Shown: positions 24,675-33,468 of the stretch, in pieces | Layout: every line of letters begins with the position of its first letter | Numbering within the stretch: position 1 is the stretch's first letter | NCBI RefSeq assembly: GCF_026341125.1 | Contig: NZ_JAPEOR010000002.1 | Span: forward strand, 2,182,501-2,246,500 | Direction of reading: 5' to 3' | DNA: 64,000 bases | Source of the DNA: Streptomyces sp. NBC_01142 | GTDB lineage: Bacteria; Actinomycetota; Actinomycetes; Streptomycetales; Streptomycetaceae | Notes under the pieces: model-generated | The model's database searches: none | What the model saw: the letters and a program-made list of their open reading frames with translations, nothing else | What the model was told of the DNA's origin: nothing | Position numbers and translations under genes: made by a program

Positions 24675-26072
24675 TCAGCGGCCCTGGTACGCGGCCGAGG
24701 CTTTGCGGGCGGTGCCGAGCTTGCGGTAGAGGCGGCCTCCCGGGCATTCCGTGGAGAATCCGTCCCGGTGCCCCGAGATGACGTTGAGCTTGACCTTCCT
24801 GCCCTTCGCGTACTTACCGCTTCCTCCCGATGTCAGCACCACCTTGCCGCGCGGGTTGGCGCCGAACAGTCCGAGCTTCCAGGCGGTCAGGCGGGCAATC
24901 GCGGTCACGGCCGCCGCGGGCGGCTTGGAGTAACTGAAGGTGCCGAGCACGGCAATGCCCATGCTGTTGGTGTTGAAACCCAGGGTGTGCGCGCCGAGCA
25001 CCGCTCTGGCCACGCCTCCCGCGCGCCCTTCGTAGATGTTCCCGCACTTGTCGACGGCGAAGTTGTAGCCGATATCGCGCCAGCCCAGGCTCTTGACGTG
25101 GTAGCGGTAGATACCGCGAAGGACTGAGGGCACCTGCTCACAGGAGTAGTTGTTGCCGGTGGCGGTGTGGTGCACAAATGCGGCTTTCACCTTCTTCGTG
25201 TAGACGAAGCCCTTCTCTCGCAGCGACTCGCTGGCGCCCCACCCCTTGCGGGTGGTGATGCCCGGGCGCGGTCCGATGTACGGCTTCGCGGCGGGTGCCG
25301 GTGCCGGTGCCGCATCAACCTCCGCCTCTGTCTCGGCCCCCTCCGCCTCCCCTCTCTCGTCCAGTGCCTGCACCTCCGTCTCGGCCTCCTTCACCTCCCC
25401 TCTCCCGTCCAGTGCCTGCGCCTCCGTCTCCGCAGCGGTCAGGGCCGGGAGTTCCTTGCCCGACTCCGCCCCCGTCGCCGGCACCTCCCCGGCACCCTGC
25501 GTGCCCGCCCGCGGTTCCCCGGCCTCCTCGGCCTCCCCGGCCTCCTCGGCCTCCTCGCCGGGGTCGACGAGTTCGAGCCGCATCCCTTCGGGCAGCGGCG
25601 TATCCTCACCCGCTTCCGGTCGTACGCGAACCTCCACGCCGTCCGATTCGCCGACCCAGAGCGGCGCGGTGGCACCGCGTACCGTCCCCGACTCGCTCTC
25701 CGAGGTGCCTTGTTCGGGGGCATGATCCTGGTTGTGGGTCTCCACGTCCTGCCACCCGGACCAGTCGTGGGTGCCGGCTGCCCGGGTGCGGATCTGGACG
25801 GTGCCGTGCAGTTCGGCGCTCGCGTCGTCCCAGACGACGCCCACCAGTGAGAACGGCCTGACGTCCCGCTCGGCCAGCCCCTTTTCCGCGGCCGGACCGA
25901 GGGACCGGTTCGATGCCGCCCCTCCGGCGGCCTCCAATGGCAGAGATTGGGTGGAGCCGGGCACAACGGGCGGCCGAGAGGGCATGGCGACCGCGCCTGA
26001 GGTCAGCGAGAGCGGGAGTACGAGCGCGGCGGAACACGCGACGCCGATCGAAGAAGCTAGGAATCCACGCAT
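24675..26072 (-). CDS. Secreted peptidoglycan-recognition N-acetylmuramoyl-L-alanine amidase
   Basis: 465 aa from the ATG at 26072 (AGGA upstream; a longer frame to 26129 lacks a signal start). A signal peptide (MRGFLASSIGVACSAALVLP) precedes a Pro/Glu-rich region and then an acidic stretch (about 190-275) made of imperfect repeats such as E-T-E-V-Q-A-L-D-E-R-G-E. The C-terminal amidase_2/PGRP domain (about 280-460) has zinc-ligand positions at F-V-H-H-T-A-T and I-S-G-H-R-D, and the C-P-G after it. It should cut the bond between MurNAc and the stem peptide, in wall turnover. It is divergent from the TIGR03089 gene. Confidence 0.92.
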   Translation of the reverse strand: MRGFLASSIGVACSAALVLPLSLTSGAVAMPSRPPVVPGSTQSLPLEAAGGAASNRSLGPAAEKGLAERDVRPFSLVGVVWDDASAELHGTVQIRTRAAGTHDWSGWQDVETHNQDHAPEQGTSESESGTVRGATAPLWVGESDGVEVRVRPEAGEDTPLPEGMRLELVDPGEEAEEAGEAEEAGEPRAGTQGAGEVPATGAESGKELPALTAAETEAQALDGRGEVKEAETEVQALDERGEAEGAETEAEVDAAPAPAPAAKPYIGPRPGITTRKGWGASESLREKGFVYTKKVKAAFVHHTATGNNYSCEQVPSVLRGIYRYHVKSLGWRDIGYNFAVDKCGNIYEGRAGGVARAVLGAHTLGFNTNSMGIAVLGTFSYSKPPAAAVTAIARLTAWKLGLFGANPRGKVVLTSGGSGKYAKGRKVKLNVISGHRDGFSTECPGGRLYRKLGTARKASAAYQGR

Positions 26073-26199
26073 GGCCCCGATCCTGAGCCGGGCCCGGCGA
26101 CTTCGCTTGCCGGGAAAGCGGCGGCCCATCGGTCCGACCGGTGGACCGCGTCACTGGTACGGCGGCCTGTCCGACGCCCTGCCGCGTACGCTTGTGCGG

Positions 26200-26952
26200 G
26201 TGAACGCCAGCGACCGTACCCCTGCCGACCTGCTGCAATCCGCACTCGCCGCGGACCCGGCGCGCCCCTTGGTCACCTTCTACGACGACGCCACCGGTGA
26301 GCGTGTCGAATTGTCCGTCGCCACCTTCGCCAATTGGGTGGCCAAGACGGCGAATCTGCTCCAGGGCGATCTTGCCGCCGCGCCCGGGGACCGGCTCGCT
26401 CTGCTGCTTCCCGCCCACTGGCAGAGTGCGGTCTGGCTGCTCGCCTGCTCCTCGGTCGGTGTGACCGTCGAGGTGGATGGCGACCCGGCGGATGCCGATC
26501 TCGTCGTCAGCGGCCCGGACACGCTGGAAGCCGCGCGCGCCTGTTCAGGGGAGAGGGTGGCTCTCGCGCTGCGTCCCCTGGGCGGCCGCTTCCCGCAGCC
26601 GCCCGCCGGTTTCGCGGACTACGCGGTGGAGGTACCGGGCCAGGGCGACCGTTTCGCGCCGTACGCACCGGTGGACCCGGACGCTCCCGCGCTGACCGTG
26701 GGCGGTACGGAGCTCACGGGCGCCCAGCTGGTCGAGCGTGCCCGCGCGGATGCGGCCGGGCTGGGCCTTGCTCCGGGGTCGCGGCTCCTGTCGGGTCGTG
26801 CCTACGATTCCTGGGAAGGGCTGTCCGCTGGGCTCTTCGCACCGCTCGCGGCCGGCGGGTCCGTGGTGCTGTGCCGAAATCTCGGGGAGCTGTCCCAGGA
26901 AGGCCTCGACAAGCGGGTCGAGGCCGAGCGCGTCACCAACACCTCGGTATGA
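26200..26952 (+). CDS. TIGR03089-family protein (adenylate-forming-like fold fragment)
   Basis: 250 aa. This actinobacterial family resembles the N-terminal half of acyl-CoA synthetase-like adenylating enzymes but lacks the ATP-binding P-loop and C-terminal lid; here P-L-V-T-F-Y-D-D-A-T-G, N-W-V-A-K-T-A-N-L-L and FAPLAAGGSVVLCRNL are its recognisable blocks. Function unknown. The GTG at 26200 (V-N-A-S-D-R-T-P-A-D-L-L) fits the family start; TACGCT at 26187-26192 is at -10 distance, so transcription may be leaderless. Divergent from the amidase and upstream of the LCP cluster. Confidence 0.87.
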   Translation: MNASDRTPADLLQSALAADPARPLVTFYDDATGERVELSVATFANWVAKTANLLQGDLAAAPGDRLALLLPAHWQSAVWLLACSSVGVTVEVDGDPADADLVVSGPDTLEAARACSGERVALALRPLGGRFPQPPAGFADYAVEVPGQGDRFAPYAPVDPDAPALTVGGTELTGAQLVERARADAAGLGLAPGSRLLSGRAYDSWEGLSAGLFAPLAAGGSVVLCRNLGELSQEGLDKRVEAERVTNTSV

Positions 26953-27136
26953 CCAGGGTCTGACAGTCCACCCATGTGGCGCACACTCGGGCCGAGCCCG
27001 CGGGCCCGAGTCCCAACTCCGGTACATGATCGGCGATACCCGTGCTTCCACGCACAACCATGCGCGAGGTTCAGCCGTCTAGTCCTGCGATCGGCGACCC
27101 AGCGCGCCGCCGACGCCATGAAGGATGGACGCACAC

Positions 27137-28498
27137 GTGACGGACAGTGCTGGCACGCCCGCCGAACCGGCCAGCCCGGCCGACGACGAGCCGCAGGCCA
27201 AAACGTCCGGGCCCGGGCCGGACGAGACCGCCGCCTCGGAGCGTGCCGGGAGCACCGACGCCGACGACAGGGCCGAAGGCGGGGCCGGTGAGGGGAACGG
27301 GGACGCCCCCCGGGCCGGGGCAGCGGTTCCCCAACCGAAGCGTCACGTGCTGCGTTGGGCCGCCCTGGGAACCTCTGTCGTCGTCCTCGCCGCCGCCGGT
27401 GCCGGATGGTGGTTCTACCGCAAGCTCGACTCCAACATCACCACGGACATCACCGCCGCCGCCGAGCTCGAGACATACGAGAAGGAGCGCCCCGTCCCCG
27501 TCGTCACCGATGCGCAGAACATCCTGCTCCTCGGCTCCGACACCCGCTCCGGCAAGGGCAACAGCAAGTACGGCCGGGACAAGCCCGGCAGTCAGCGGTC
27601 CGACACCACGATCCTGCTGCATATCGCCGCCGACCGGCAGAGCGCGACGGCGATGTCCATCCCGCGCGACCTGATGGTCACCGTCCCGAGCTGCGGCACG
27701 TCCGACGGCACCCGCACCCGGGAACAGTTCGCGCAGTTCAACTCGGCCTATGAGCTCGGCGGCACCGCCTGCACGGTCCGTACCGTCGAGCGGTTCACCA
27801 GCATCCGTATCGACCACCACATGGTGATGGACTTCAGCGGCTTCAAGGACATGGTCAACGCGGTGGACGGGGTCGAGGTCTGCCTGAAGGAGCCGATCAA
27901 TGACAAGGCCGCGCATCTGAACCTCGCCGCGGGCAAGCAGACGCTCGGCGGCGAGGAGGCTCTCGGTTACGTACGGGCCCGCAAGTCACTCGGCAACGGC
28001 AGCGACACCGACCGCATGGACCGGCAGCAGCAATTCCTCGGCGCGCTGGTGAAGAAGGTGCAGAGCAACGGCGTACTGCTCAATCCGGCCCGGCTCTTTC
28101 CGGTACTGGACGCGGCGACCAAGTCGATCACCACGGACCCGGGGCTGAACTCGCTGAAGGATCTGTACGAGCTGACCCGCGCGGTCCGTAACGTACCAAC
28201 TGAAAAGGTTCAATTCCTGACGGTTCCGCGCCAGCCATACCGCGTCGATGCGAACCGGGACGAACTCATCGAGCCGGAGGCGAGCCTGCTCTTCAAGGCT
28301 CTGCGAGAGGATGCGCCCCTCGCGATCGTCCCGGCGGACGAGAAGGAAGACGAGAAGGAAGTGGGCGGGAGCGCGGCCCCGGAGCCGTCGACGAATCCGG
28401 GCTCGAGGGACGGGAAGCCGGACGACTCCGGCCCCGCGAGCCCGACTCCGACGCCGACGTTCTCCGGCACGAATGCCGCTGAAGGCATGTGCGAGTAA
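27137..28498 (+). CDS. LCP-family (LytR-CpsA-Psr) glycopolymer ligase 1
   Basis: 453 aa. LCP enzymes move teichoic acid-like or arabinogalactan-type polymers from lipid carriers to peptidoglycan outside the membrane. A ~70-residue acidic cytoplasmic tail precedes one membrane span (LRWAALGTSVVVLAAAGAGW), then the LCP domain (about 120-370): L-L-L-G-S-D-T-R-S-G, M-S-I-P-R-D-L, I-D-H-H-M-V-M-D-F, and Y-V-R-A-R-K-S supply the conserved Asp and Arg residues. There is no LytR_C domain; the tail is Pro/Ser-rich. GTG 27137 is preferred over ATG 27125 because AAGGA then lies at a workable distance. It is first of three co-directional LCP genes. Confidence 0.93.
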   Translation: MTDSAGTPAEPASPADDEPQAKTSGPGPDETAASERAGSTDADDRAEGGAGEGNGDAPRAGAAVPQPKRHVLRWAALGTSVVVLAAAGAGWWFYRKLDSNITTDITAAAELETYEKERPVPVVTDAQNILLLGSDTRSGKGNSKYGRDKPGSQRSDTTILLHIAADRQSATAMSIPRDLMVTVPSCGTSDGTRTREQFAQFNSAYELGGTACTVRTVERFTSIRIDHHMVMDFSGFKDMVNAVDGVEVCLKEPINDKAAHLNLAAGKQTLGGEEALGYVRARKSLGNGSDTDRMDRQQQFLGALVKKVQSNGVLLNPARLFPVLDAATKSITTDPGLNSLKDLYELTRAVRNVPTEKVQFLTVPRQPYRVDANRDELIEPEASLLFKALREDAPLAIVPADEKEDEKEVGGSAAPEPSTNPGSRDGKPDDSGPASPTPTPTFSGTNAAEGMCE

Positions 28499-28719
28499 AG
28501 CAATGGCCAAGCCGGAGTCGGCAGTCCAAGAAGATTGGGCGGATTGCCCGGTGTAAGGGCCGTGGAATTTGTCACGGACGTCGCTCGACGCTGAACAGGG
28601 CAGATAGTGTGACGCGATCCGTGCGTACGAACCATGGGTCACGCACTGCTGTACCGATAGACCGAGCGCCCTTCGGGGGGAGGCGCCTCGCGTGGCACCG
28701 ACGGAGGACTCAAGAAACC

Positions 28720-30474
28720 GTGGATGCGCAAAGCCGTGGGCGGGCGGACGAGATCGACCCCGCCGACCAGTGGGTACTCAACCCGCAGACCGGCAATTAC
28801 GAACTGCGACTGGAACAATCCGCACCGCAGTCATCCTCCTCGAGAGCCACCCCCTCCAGGTCCACCACGCGCCGGAGCAAGAACGCCCCCGGGAGCCAGG
28901 CCCCGGGTGGCAAGGAGCCGGCCCGCGGCCGCGAAGTCCCGAGCCAGCGTTCGCGCCGCTCGGACAACGCCTCGGGCGGTGCGTCGGGCAGCGGCCCGGG
29001 GGGTACGACGCCCCCCACGGCAGGCCGCCGCAAGCGCAAGCCGGCCAAGTCGGGCAAGAAGAAAGCGCTCATGTGGACGGGCGGCGTGATGTCCTTCATC
29101 CTCGTCGCCGGTGCCGTCGCCGTGTACGCGATCTATCAGCACTTCGACTCGAACCTGAACACGGTCGACGTCGGGGGCGCGGGCAGCGGTGGCTTCAAGA
29201 AGGACCAGGCGGTGAACATCCTGGTCATCGGTACGGACAAGCGCAGCGGCGCGGGCAACGAGGGCTACGGCGACTCCGGCAGCGCCGGCCATGCCGACAC
29301 CACGTTCCTCTTCCATGTCTCCAAGGACCGGACGAACGCGACCGCGGTGTCCATCCCGCGCGACCTGATCACCGACATCCCGGACTGCGAGACCAAGACC
29401 GAGGACGGCACAAAGGTCATCGGCGGCACGCAGAGGACCCGGTTCAACGAGAGCCTCGGCCAGGAGGGCCGCGACCCCGGCTGCACCATGCGTACGGTCA
29501 AGCAGCTGACCGGCGTGACCGTCGACCACTTCATGATGGCCGACTTCAACGCGGTCAAGACGATGACCTCCGCGGTCGGCGGGGTCGAGGTGTGCCTCGC
29601 CAAGGACATCAACGACAAGGACTCCAAGCTCAACCTTCCGGCGGGCAAGCACAATCTCGAGGGCGAGGATGCGCTGGCGTTCGTCCGGACCCGTCACTCG
29701 GTGGGCTTCGGCGGCGACCTGAGCCGGATCGAGATCCAGCAGCAGTTCCTCAGCTCTCTGATCCGCAAGATGAAGTCCAGCGACACCCTCTCCGACCCGG
29801 GGAAGATGTGGGACCTCGCGGAGGCCGCCACCAAGGCGCTCACAGTCGACAGCGGCATAGGCAAGATCTCCAGGCTGCGTGATCTCGGCATGGAGCTGGC
29901 CAAGGTGAACCCGAAGAACATCACCTTCACCACGGTTCCGGTGGTCGACAACACCGACAAGGCGACCGTGCTGCTCAACGAGGCCAAGGCCAAGCCGCTG
30001 TTCGCGATGATTCAGAACGACACCTCGCTCACCGAGGTGAAGCAGAAGGAACAGGACGCGAAGAACGCGCAGGCCGCGCTGCTGAAGGGGCCACGCGCCG
30101 ATGCCTCGGCCGTACGCGTGGACGTGTACAACGGCAGCGACACCCGGGGCGCCGCGCAGTCCACCATCAGCTGGCTGCAGAACGAGATGGGCGTCTTCAA
30201 GTCCAGCAACAAGAGCAACGCCCCGCAGCAGATCGCCAAGACCACACTGGAGTACGCGCCGAACCAGGCCGATCAGGCCCGCAAACTCGCGGACATGATG
30301 GGTCTGCCGGCCGCGGCTCTCAAGCGGGGCACCAAGGACGCCGAGGGACTTCAGGCGATGACGCTGACCCTCGGTGCCGACTTCGAGGACGCGGGGGTGC
30401 CCATCACCGGTCCGGCGAAGGCGCCGGAGGGTGTCCAGAAGGTCGGAGCCGACAAACAGGTGTGCGCCAAGTGA
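28720..30474 (+). CDS. LCP-family glycopolymer ligase 2 with LytR_C domain
   Basis: 584 aa. The cytoplasmic N-terminus starts V-D-A-Q-S-R-G-R-A-D-E-I-D-P-A-D-Q-W-V, is basic and low-complexity to about residue 110, then a membrane span (SFILVAGAVAVYAIYQHF). The LCP domain has L-V-I-G-T-D-K-R-S-G, V-S-I-P-R-D-L, V-D-H-F-M-M-A-D-F and V-R-T-R-H-S. From about residue 465 a LytR_C domain (VRVDVYNGSDTRGAAQSTIS) follows, often fused to LCP proteins in actinobacteria. GTG start with GGAGG 12 nt upstream. 221 bp separates it from LCP 1, and that gap contains no gene. Confidence 0.94.
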   Translation: MDAQSRGRADEIDPADQWVLNPQTGNYELRLEQSAPQSSSSRATPSRSTTRRSKNAPGSQAPGGKEPARGREVPSQRSRRSDNASGGASGSGPGGTTPPTAGRRKRKPAKSGKKKALMWTGGVMSFILVAGAVAVYAIYQHFDSNLNTVDVGGAGSGGFKKDQAVNILVIGTDKRSGAGNEGYGDSGSAGHADTTFLFHVSKDRTNATAVSIPRDLITDIPDCETKTEDGTKVIGGTQRTRFNESLGQEGRDPGCTMRTVKQLTGVTVDHFMMADFNAVKTMTSAVGGVEVCLAKDINDKDSKLNLPAGKHNLEGEDALAFVRTRHSVGFGGDLSRIEIQQQFLSSLIRKMKSSDTLSDPGKMWDLAEAATKALTVDSGIGKISRLRDLGMELAKVNPKNITFTTVPVVDNTDKATVLLNEAKAKPLFAMIQNDTSLTEVKQKEQDAKNAQAALLKGPRADASAVRVDVYNGSDTRGAAQSTISWLQNEMGVFKSSNKSNAPQQIAKTTLEYAPNQADQARKLADMMGLPAAALKRGTKDAEGLQAMTLTLGADFEDAGVPITGPAKAPEGVQKVGADKQVCAK

Positions 30475-30524
30475 CGTGGAGACACGCGGCCGGGCGCGCC
30501 TGAATCGACAGGGGGGGACCTGGC

Positions 30525-32207
30525 GTGGGACAGAGCAGCGTGCGTGGGGAGGGGACGCGGTCACGCGTACCGCATGCCCGTGAACTCGGCGTGGACGACA
30601 GTCCGTCCGAGCCGGACACGGACGGGGCTGCGGCAGAGGCCGAAGCTCCTGGTGGAGGCCACCGGCGTGGCGGGCCACGGCGAAGCACCCAGCAGGGCAG
30701 AGGCGGCAAACGGCGCATATTGCGCTGGGTCGCCTCCGTGCTGTCCCTGCTGATACTGGGGACGGCCGGCGCCGGCTACCTCTATATCCAGCACCTCAAC
30801 AACAACATCCGCAGCGGTGGACGCAGCGGCGGCGAAAGCGGAGTGAAGAAGCCCGAGCCCAACGCGGCCGGGAACACCCCGCTCAACATCCTTCTCATCG
30901 GCTCCGACAGCCGGAACTCCGAGGCGAACGTGGACCTCGGCGGCAGCCGGGACTCCGTGGGCACCAAGCCACGGGCCGATGTTCAGATGCTGGTGCACAT
31001 CTCCGCCGACCGCAAGAACGCCTCGGTGATCAGCATTCCGCGCGACACCCGGGTCGACATCCCGGAGTGCAAGGACTCGGAGACCGGCGAGACGTTCCGC
31101 GCCGGCAACGCCATCATCAACGAGACCCTGACGCGCGGCGGCCCCGGCTGCACCCTCACCACCTGGGAGAAGCTGACCGGCATCTACATCGACCACTGGA
31201 TGATGGTCGACTTCGCCGGTGTGGTGAGCATGGCCGACGCGGTCGGCGGTGTCCCGGTGTGTGTGGAGCACAACGTCCACGACCGGCCGACCAGGTTGGT
31301 CAAGGGCGGTTCGGGTCTGCGGCTCGAGGCCGGCGAGACCAATATCAAGGGCAAGCAGGCGCTCCAGTGGCTGCGCACCCGGCACGCCTTCTTCAACGAC
31401 CAGGGCCGGGCCAAGGCTCAGCACATGTACATGAACTCGATGCTCCGGGAACTCAAGGCGCAGAACGCCTTCACCGACACCGGCCGGATCATGGACCTGG
31501 CCGAGACCGGCACCAAGGCGCTCCAGGTCTCCGACGGGCTCGACTCGGTCAAGAAGCTCTTCGATCTGGCCATGGAGCTCAAGAGCGTGCCCACCAACCG
31601 CATCACCATGACGACGCTGCCCACGGTCGAGTACTCCAGGAACAAGGACCAGTTGGTGGCCGTCGACAAGGACGCCGACAGACTGTGGCAGATGCTCCGC
31701 AAGGACATCGCGTTCGACGCCAACGGCAAGCCGGGGGACGCCGCCGAGAAGCCCGCCCCGAAGAAGACCGGTCCGCCGGCCGCCGCGCCGGGCACCCTCA
31801 CGGTCAGCGTCGTCAACGGCACGGCGGGCGACGGCCAGATCTCCGCCCAGGGCCGGGCCGGGGCTGTCGCCGACACCCTGCGCGGCAAGGGCTTCACCCT
31901 GGCCGAGGCTGCGCGGACCGCCAACCCGCTCAAGGAGACCGTGCTCTCCTACCCCAGGGACAGCGGGGCGCAGGGCACGTCGGACGCGCTCTCCGTGGCC
32001 AAGGCGCTCGGCCTGCCGGACAGCTCGCTCCGGGCCTCCGGTGAGGTCGAAAAGATGACGCTCACCGTCGGTGCCGACTGGCGCGAGGGCACCACCTATC
32101 CGAAGAAGGAAGCACCCAAGGCGGGCGACCTGCCCGACAACGCCGACGTCATCAACGGCTCGGACGATGAAGCCTGCATGCCCGTGTACGAGCCGTACCG
32201 CTGGTAG
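30525..32207 (+). CDS. LCP-family glycopolymer ligase 3 with LytR_C domain
   Basis: 560 aa, 50 bp after LCP 2, so probably in one transcript with it. A basic cytoplasmic tail, one span (RWVASVLSLLILGTAGAGYL), and the LCP domain: L-L-I-G-S-D-S-R-N-S, I-S-I-P-R-D-T-R-V-D, I-D-H-W-M-M-V-D-F, L-R-T-R-H-A-F. The LytR_C part starts near residue 425 with LTVSVVNGTAGDGQIS. GTG start preceded by a G-rich ribosome site. It differs enough from LCP 2 to be an old paralogue, not a recent duplicate. Confidence 0.94.
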   Translation: MGQSSVRGEGTRSRVPHARELGVDDSPSEPDTDGAAAEAEAPGGGHRRGGPRRSTQQGRGGKRRILRWVASVLSLLILGTAGAGYLYIQHLNNNIRSGGRSGGESGVKKPEPNAAGNTPLNILLIGSDSRNSEANVDLGGSRDSVGTKPRADVQMLVHISADRKNASVISIPRDTRVDIPECKDSETGETFRAGNAIINETLTRGGPGCTLTTWEKLTGIYIDHWMMVDFAGVVSMADAVGGVPVCVEHNVHDRPTRLVKGGSGLRLEAGETNIKGKQALQWLRTRHAFFNDQGRAKAQHMYMNSMLRELKAQNAFTDTGRIMDLAETGTKALQVSDGLDSVKKLFDLAMELKSVPTNRITMTTLPTVEYSRNKDQLVAVDKDADRLWQMLRKDIAFDANGKPGDAAEKPAPKKTGPPAAAPGTLTVSVVNGTAGDGQISAQGRAGAVADTLRGKGFTLAEAARTANPLKETVLSYPRDSGAQGTSDALSVAKALGLPDSSLRASGEVEKMTLTVGADWREGTTYPKKEAPKAGDLPDNADVINGSDDEACMPVYEPYRW

Positions 32208-32256
32208 TGCCCGGCTTCCCCCCGCCCGACAGGGTGTGGTGACGGCTCGAAACCGT

Positions 32257-32307
32257 CCGACGGGGCTCCGCACCGCGACCGAGCGGTACGGAGCCCCTTC
32301 CCGTCGG
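32257..32307. terminator. Hairpin terminator between convergent LCP 3 and GT2 genes
   Basis: A long interrupted stem pairs CCGACGGGGCTCCG...ACCGC on the left with GCGGT...CGGAGCCCC...CCGTCGG on the right. It lies in the 125-bp gap and would serve both genes. Confidence 0.75.
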
Positions 32308-32332
32308 TTCGTCAGACCTCCTCGGACGAGGG

Positions 32333-33346
32333 TCAGACAGTCGCCTTCACGGCCGGGCGGCGGCTCGCGATGACCTTGTTCGCCAGCGAGCGGGGGCTGG
32401 TGAGGAATCCGTACCCCCACGACATGTGCATCGTGGCCAGCGCGACGGGGATCTGCAGCCGCGCCTTGAGCGACAGGCCCTTGCCCGCGGGAACGGATCC
32501 GGCGGTGATCGCGGCCAGATAGCCGGCCGGGACGACAAAGCCCCACGGGGTGAGCGTCGCGCCCACCACGATGCCCGCCGCGATCGCGCAGACCGCGGTC
32601 GGCGGGGCGAGGTAGCGCAGGTTGATGGAGCCCTGGTGGTAGCGGGCGACGACATGGCGCCAGCGCCCGTAGTCCTTGTACTGCTTGGCGAGTGCGCGTA
32701 CGGAAGGCCGCGGCCGGTACTGGACCTTGAGCTCCGGCGAGAACCAGATCAGGCCACCCGCCTCGCGGATACGGAAGTTCAGCTCCCAGTCCTGGGCGCG
32801 GATGAACTCCTCGTTGTAGCCGCCCTGCTGCTCCAGCGCCTCGCGCCGGAAGACACCCAGATACACGGTTTCCGCCGGGGCCGCGTCACCACCGGTGTGG
32901 AAGGCCGCGTTGCCGACACCGACCTTCGAGGTCATCGCGGCGGCGACCGCGTCCTCCCAGGCGTTCTCGCCCTCGGCGTGCATGATGCCGCCGACGTTCT
33001 GCGCGCCCGTCTCCTCGAGCAGCCGGACCGCGGTGGCGATGTAGTTGGCCGACAGCATGCCGTGGCCGTCGACGCGCACAACGATCGGGTGACGCGATGC
33101 CTTGATGGCGGCGTTCAGCGCGGCCGGGGTACGGCCCGTCGGGTTCGGGACGGTGTGGACGCGCGAGTCCTCCCGTACGAGCTCGGCGGCGATCTCGTCG
33201 GTGCGGTCCGTGGACGGCCCGAGCGCGATCACCACCTCCATCTCGCCGTCGTACTCCTGCTCCAGGATGTGACGGACGGAGTTGCGCAGGTGCCGCTCCT
33301 CATTGAGGACCGGCATGATCACGGAGACAGCGGGCGTGGCGTTCAT
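32333..33346 (-). CDS. GT2-family glycosyltransferase
   Basis: 337 aa. A GT-A fold family-2 transferase: VSVIMPVLNEERHLRNSV at the start, L-G-P-S-T-D-R-T-D-E, V-R-V-D-G-H-G as the D-x-D-like metal site, and A-Q-D-W-E-L-N-F-R-I as the acceptor/catalytic block. Two weak hydrophobic stretches (about 245-300) could anchor it to the membrane. Similar proteins in actinobacteria act in succinoglycan- or wall-polymer-type pathways. No ribosome site is seen; TAACGT stands 8 nt before the ATG, suggesting a leaderless transcript. It lies between LCP genes, which hints that it supplies a polymer they attach. Confidence 0.9.
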   Translation of the reverse strand: MNATPAVSVIMPVLNEERHLRNSVRHILEQEYDGEMEVVIALGPSTDRTDEIAAELVREDSRVHTVPNPTGRTPAALNAAIKASRHPIVVRVDGHGMLSANYIATAVRLLEETGAQNVGGIMHAEGENAWEDAVAAAMTSKVGVGNAAFHTGGDAAPAETVYLGVFRREALEQQGGYNEEFIRAQDWELNFRIREAGGLIWFSPELKVQYRPRPSVRALAKQYKDYGRWRHVVARYHQGSINLRYLAPPTAVCAIAAGIVVGATLTPWGFVVPAGYLAAITAGSVPAGKGLSLKARLQIPVALATMHMSWGYGFLTSPRSLANKVIASRRPAVKATV

Positions 33347-33468
33347 CGGGCGCCACGTTACCGCGAACGGGGGATACGGACGCGCGGCGGCCGGTCACTG
33401 CACGGTGTCGCAGATCGTATGGGCCTACTGTGCTCACGATCCCCCCTCACCCGCGGAGGTGTCCTCCC

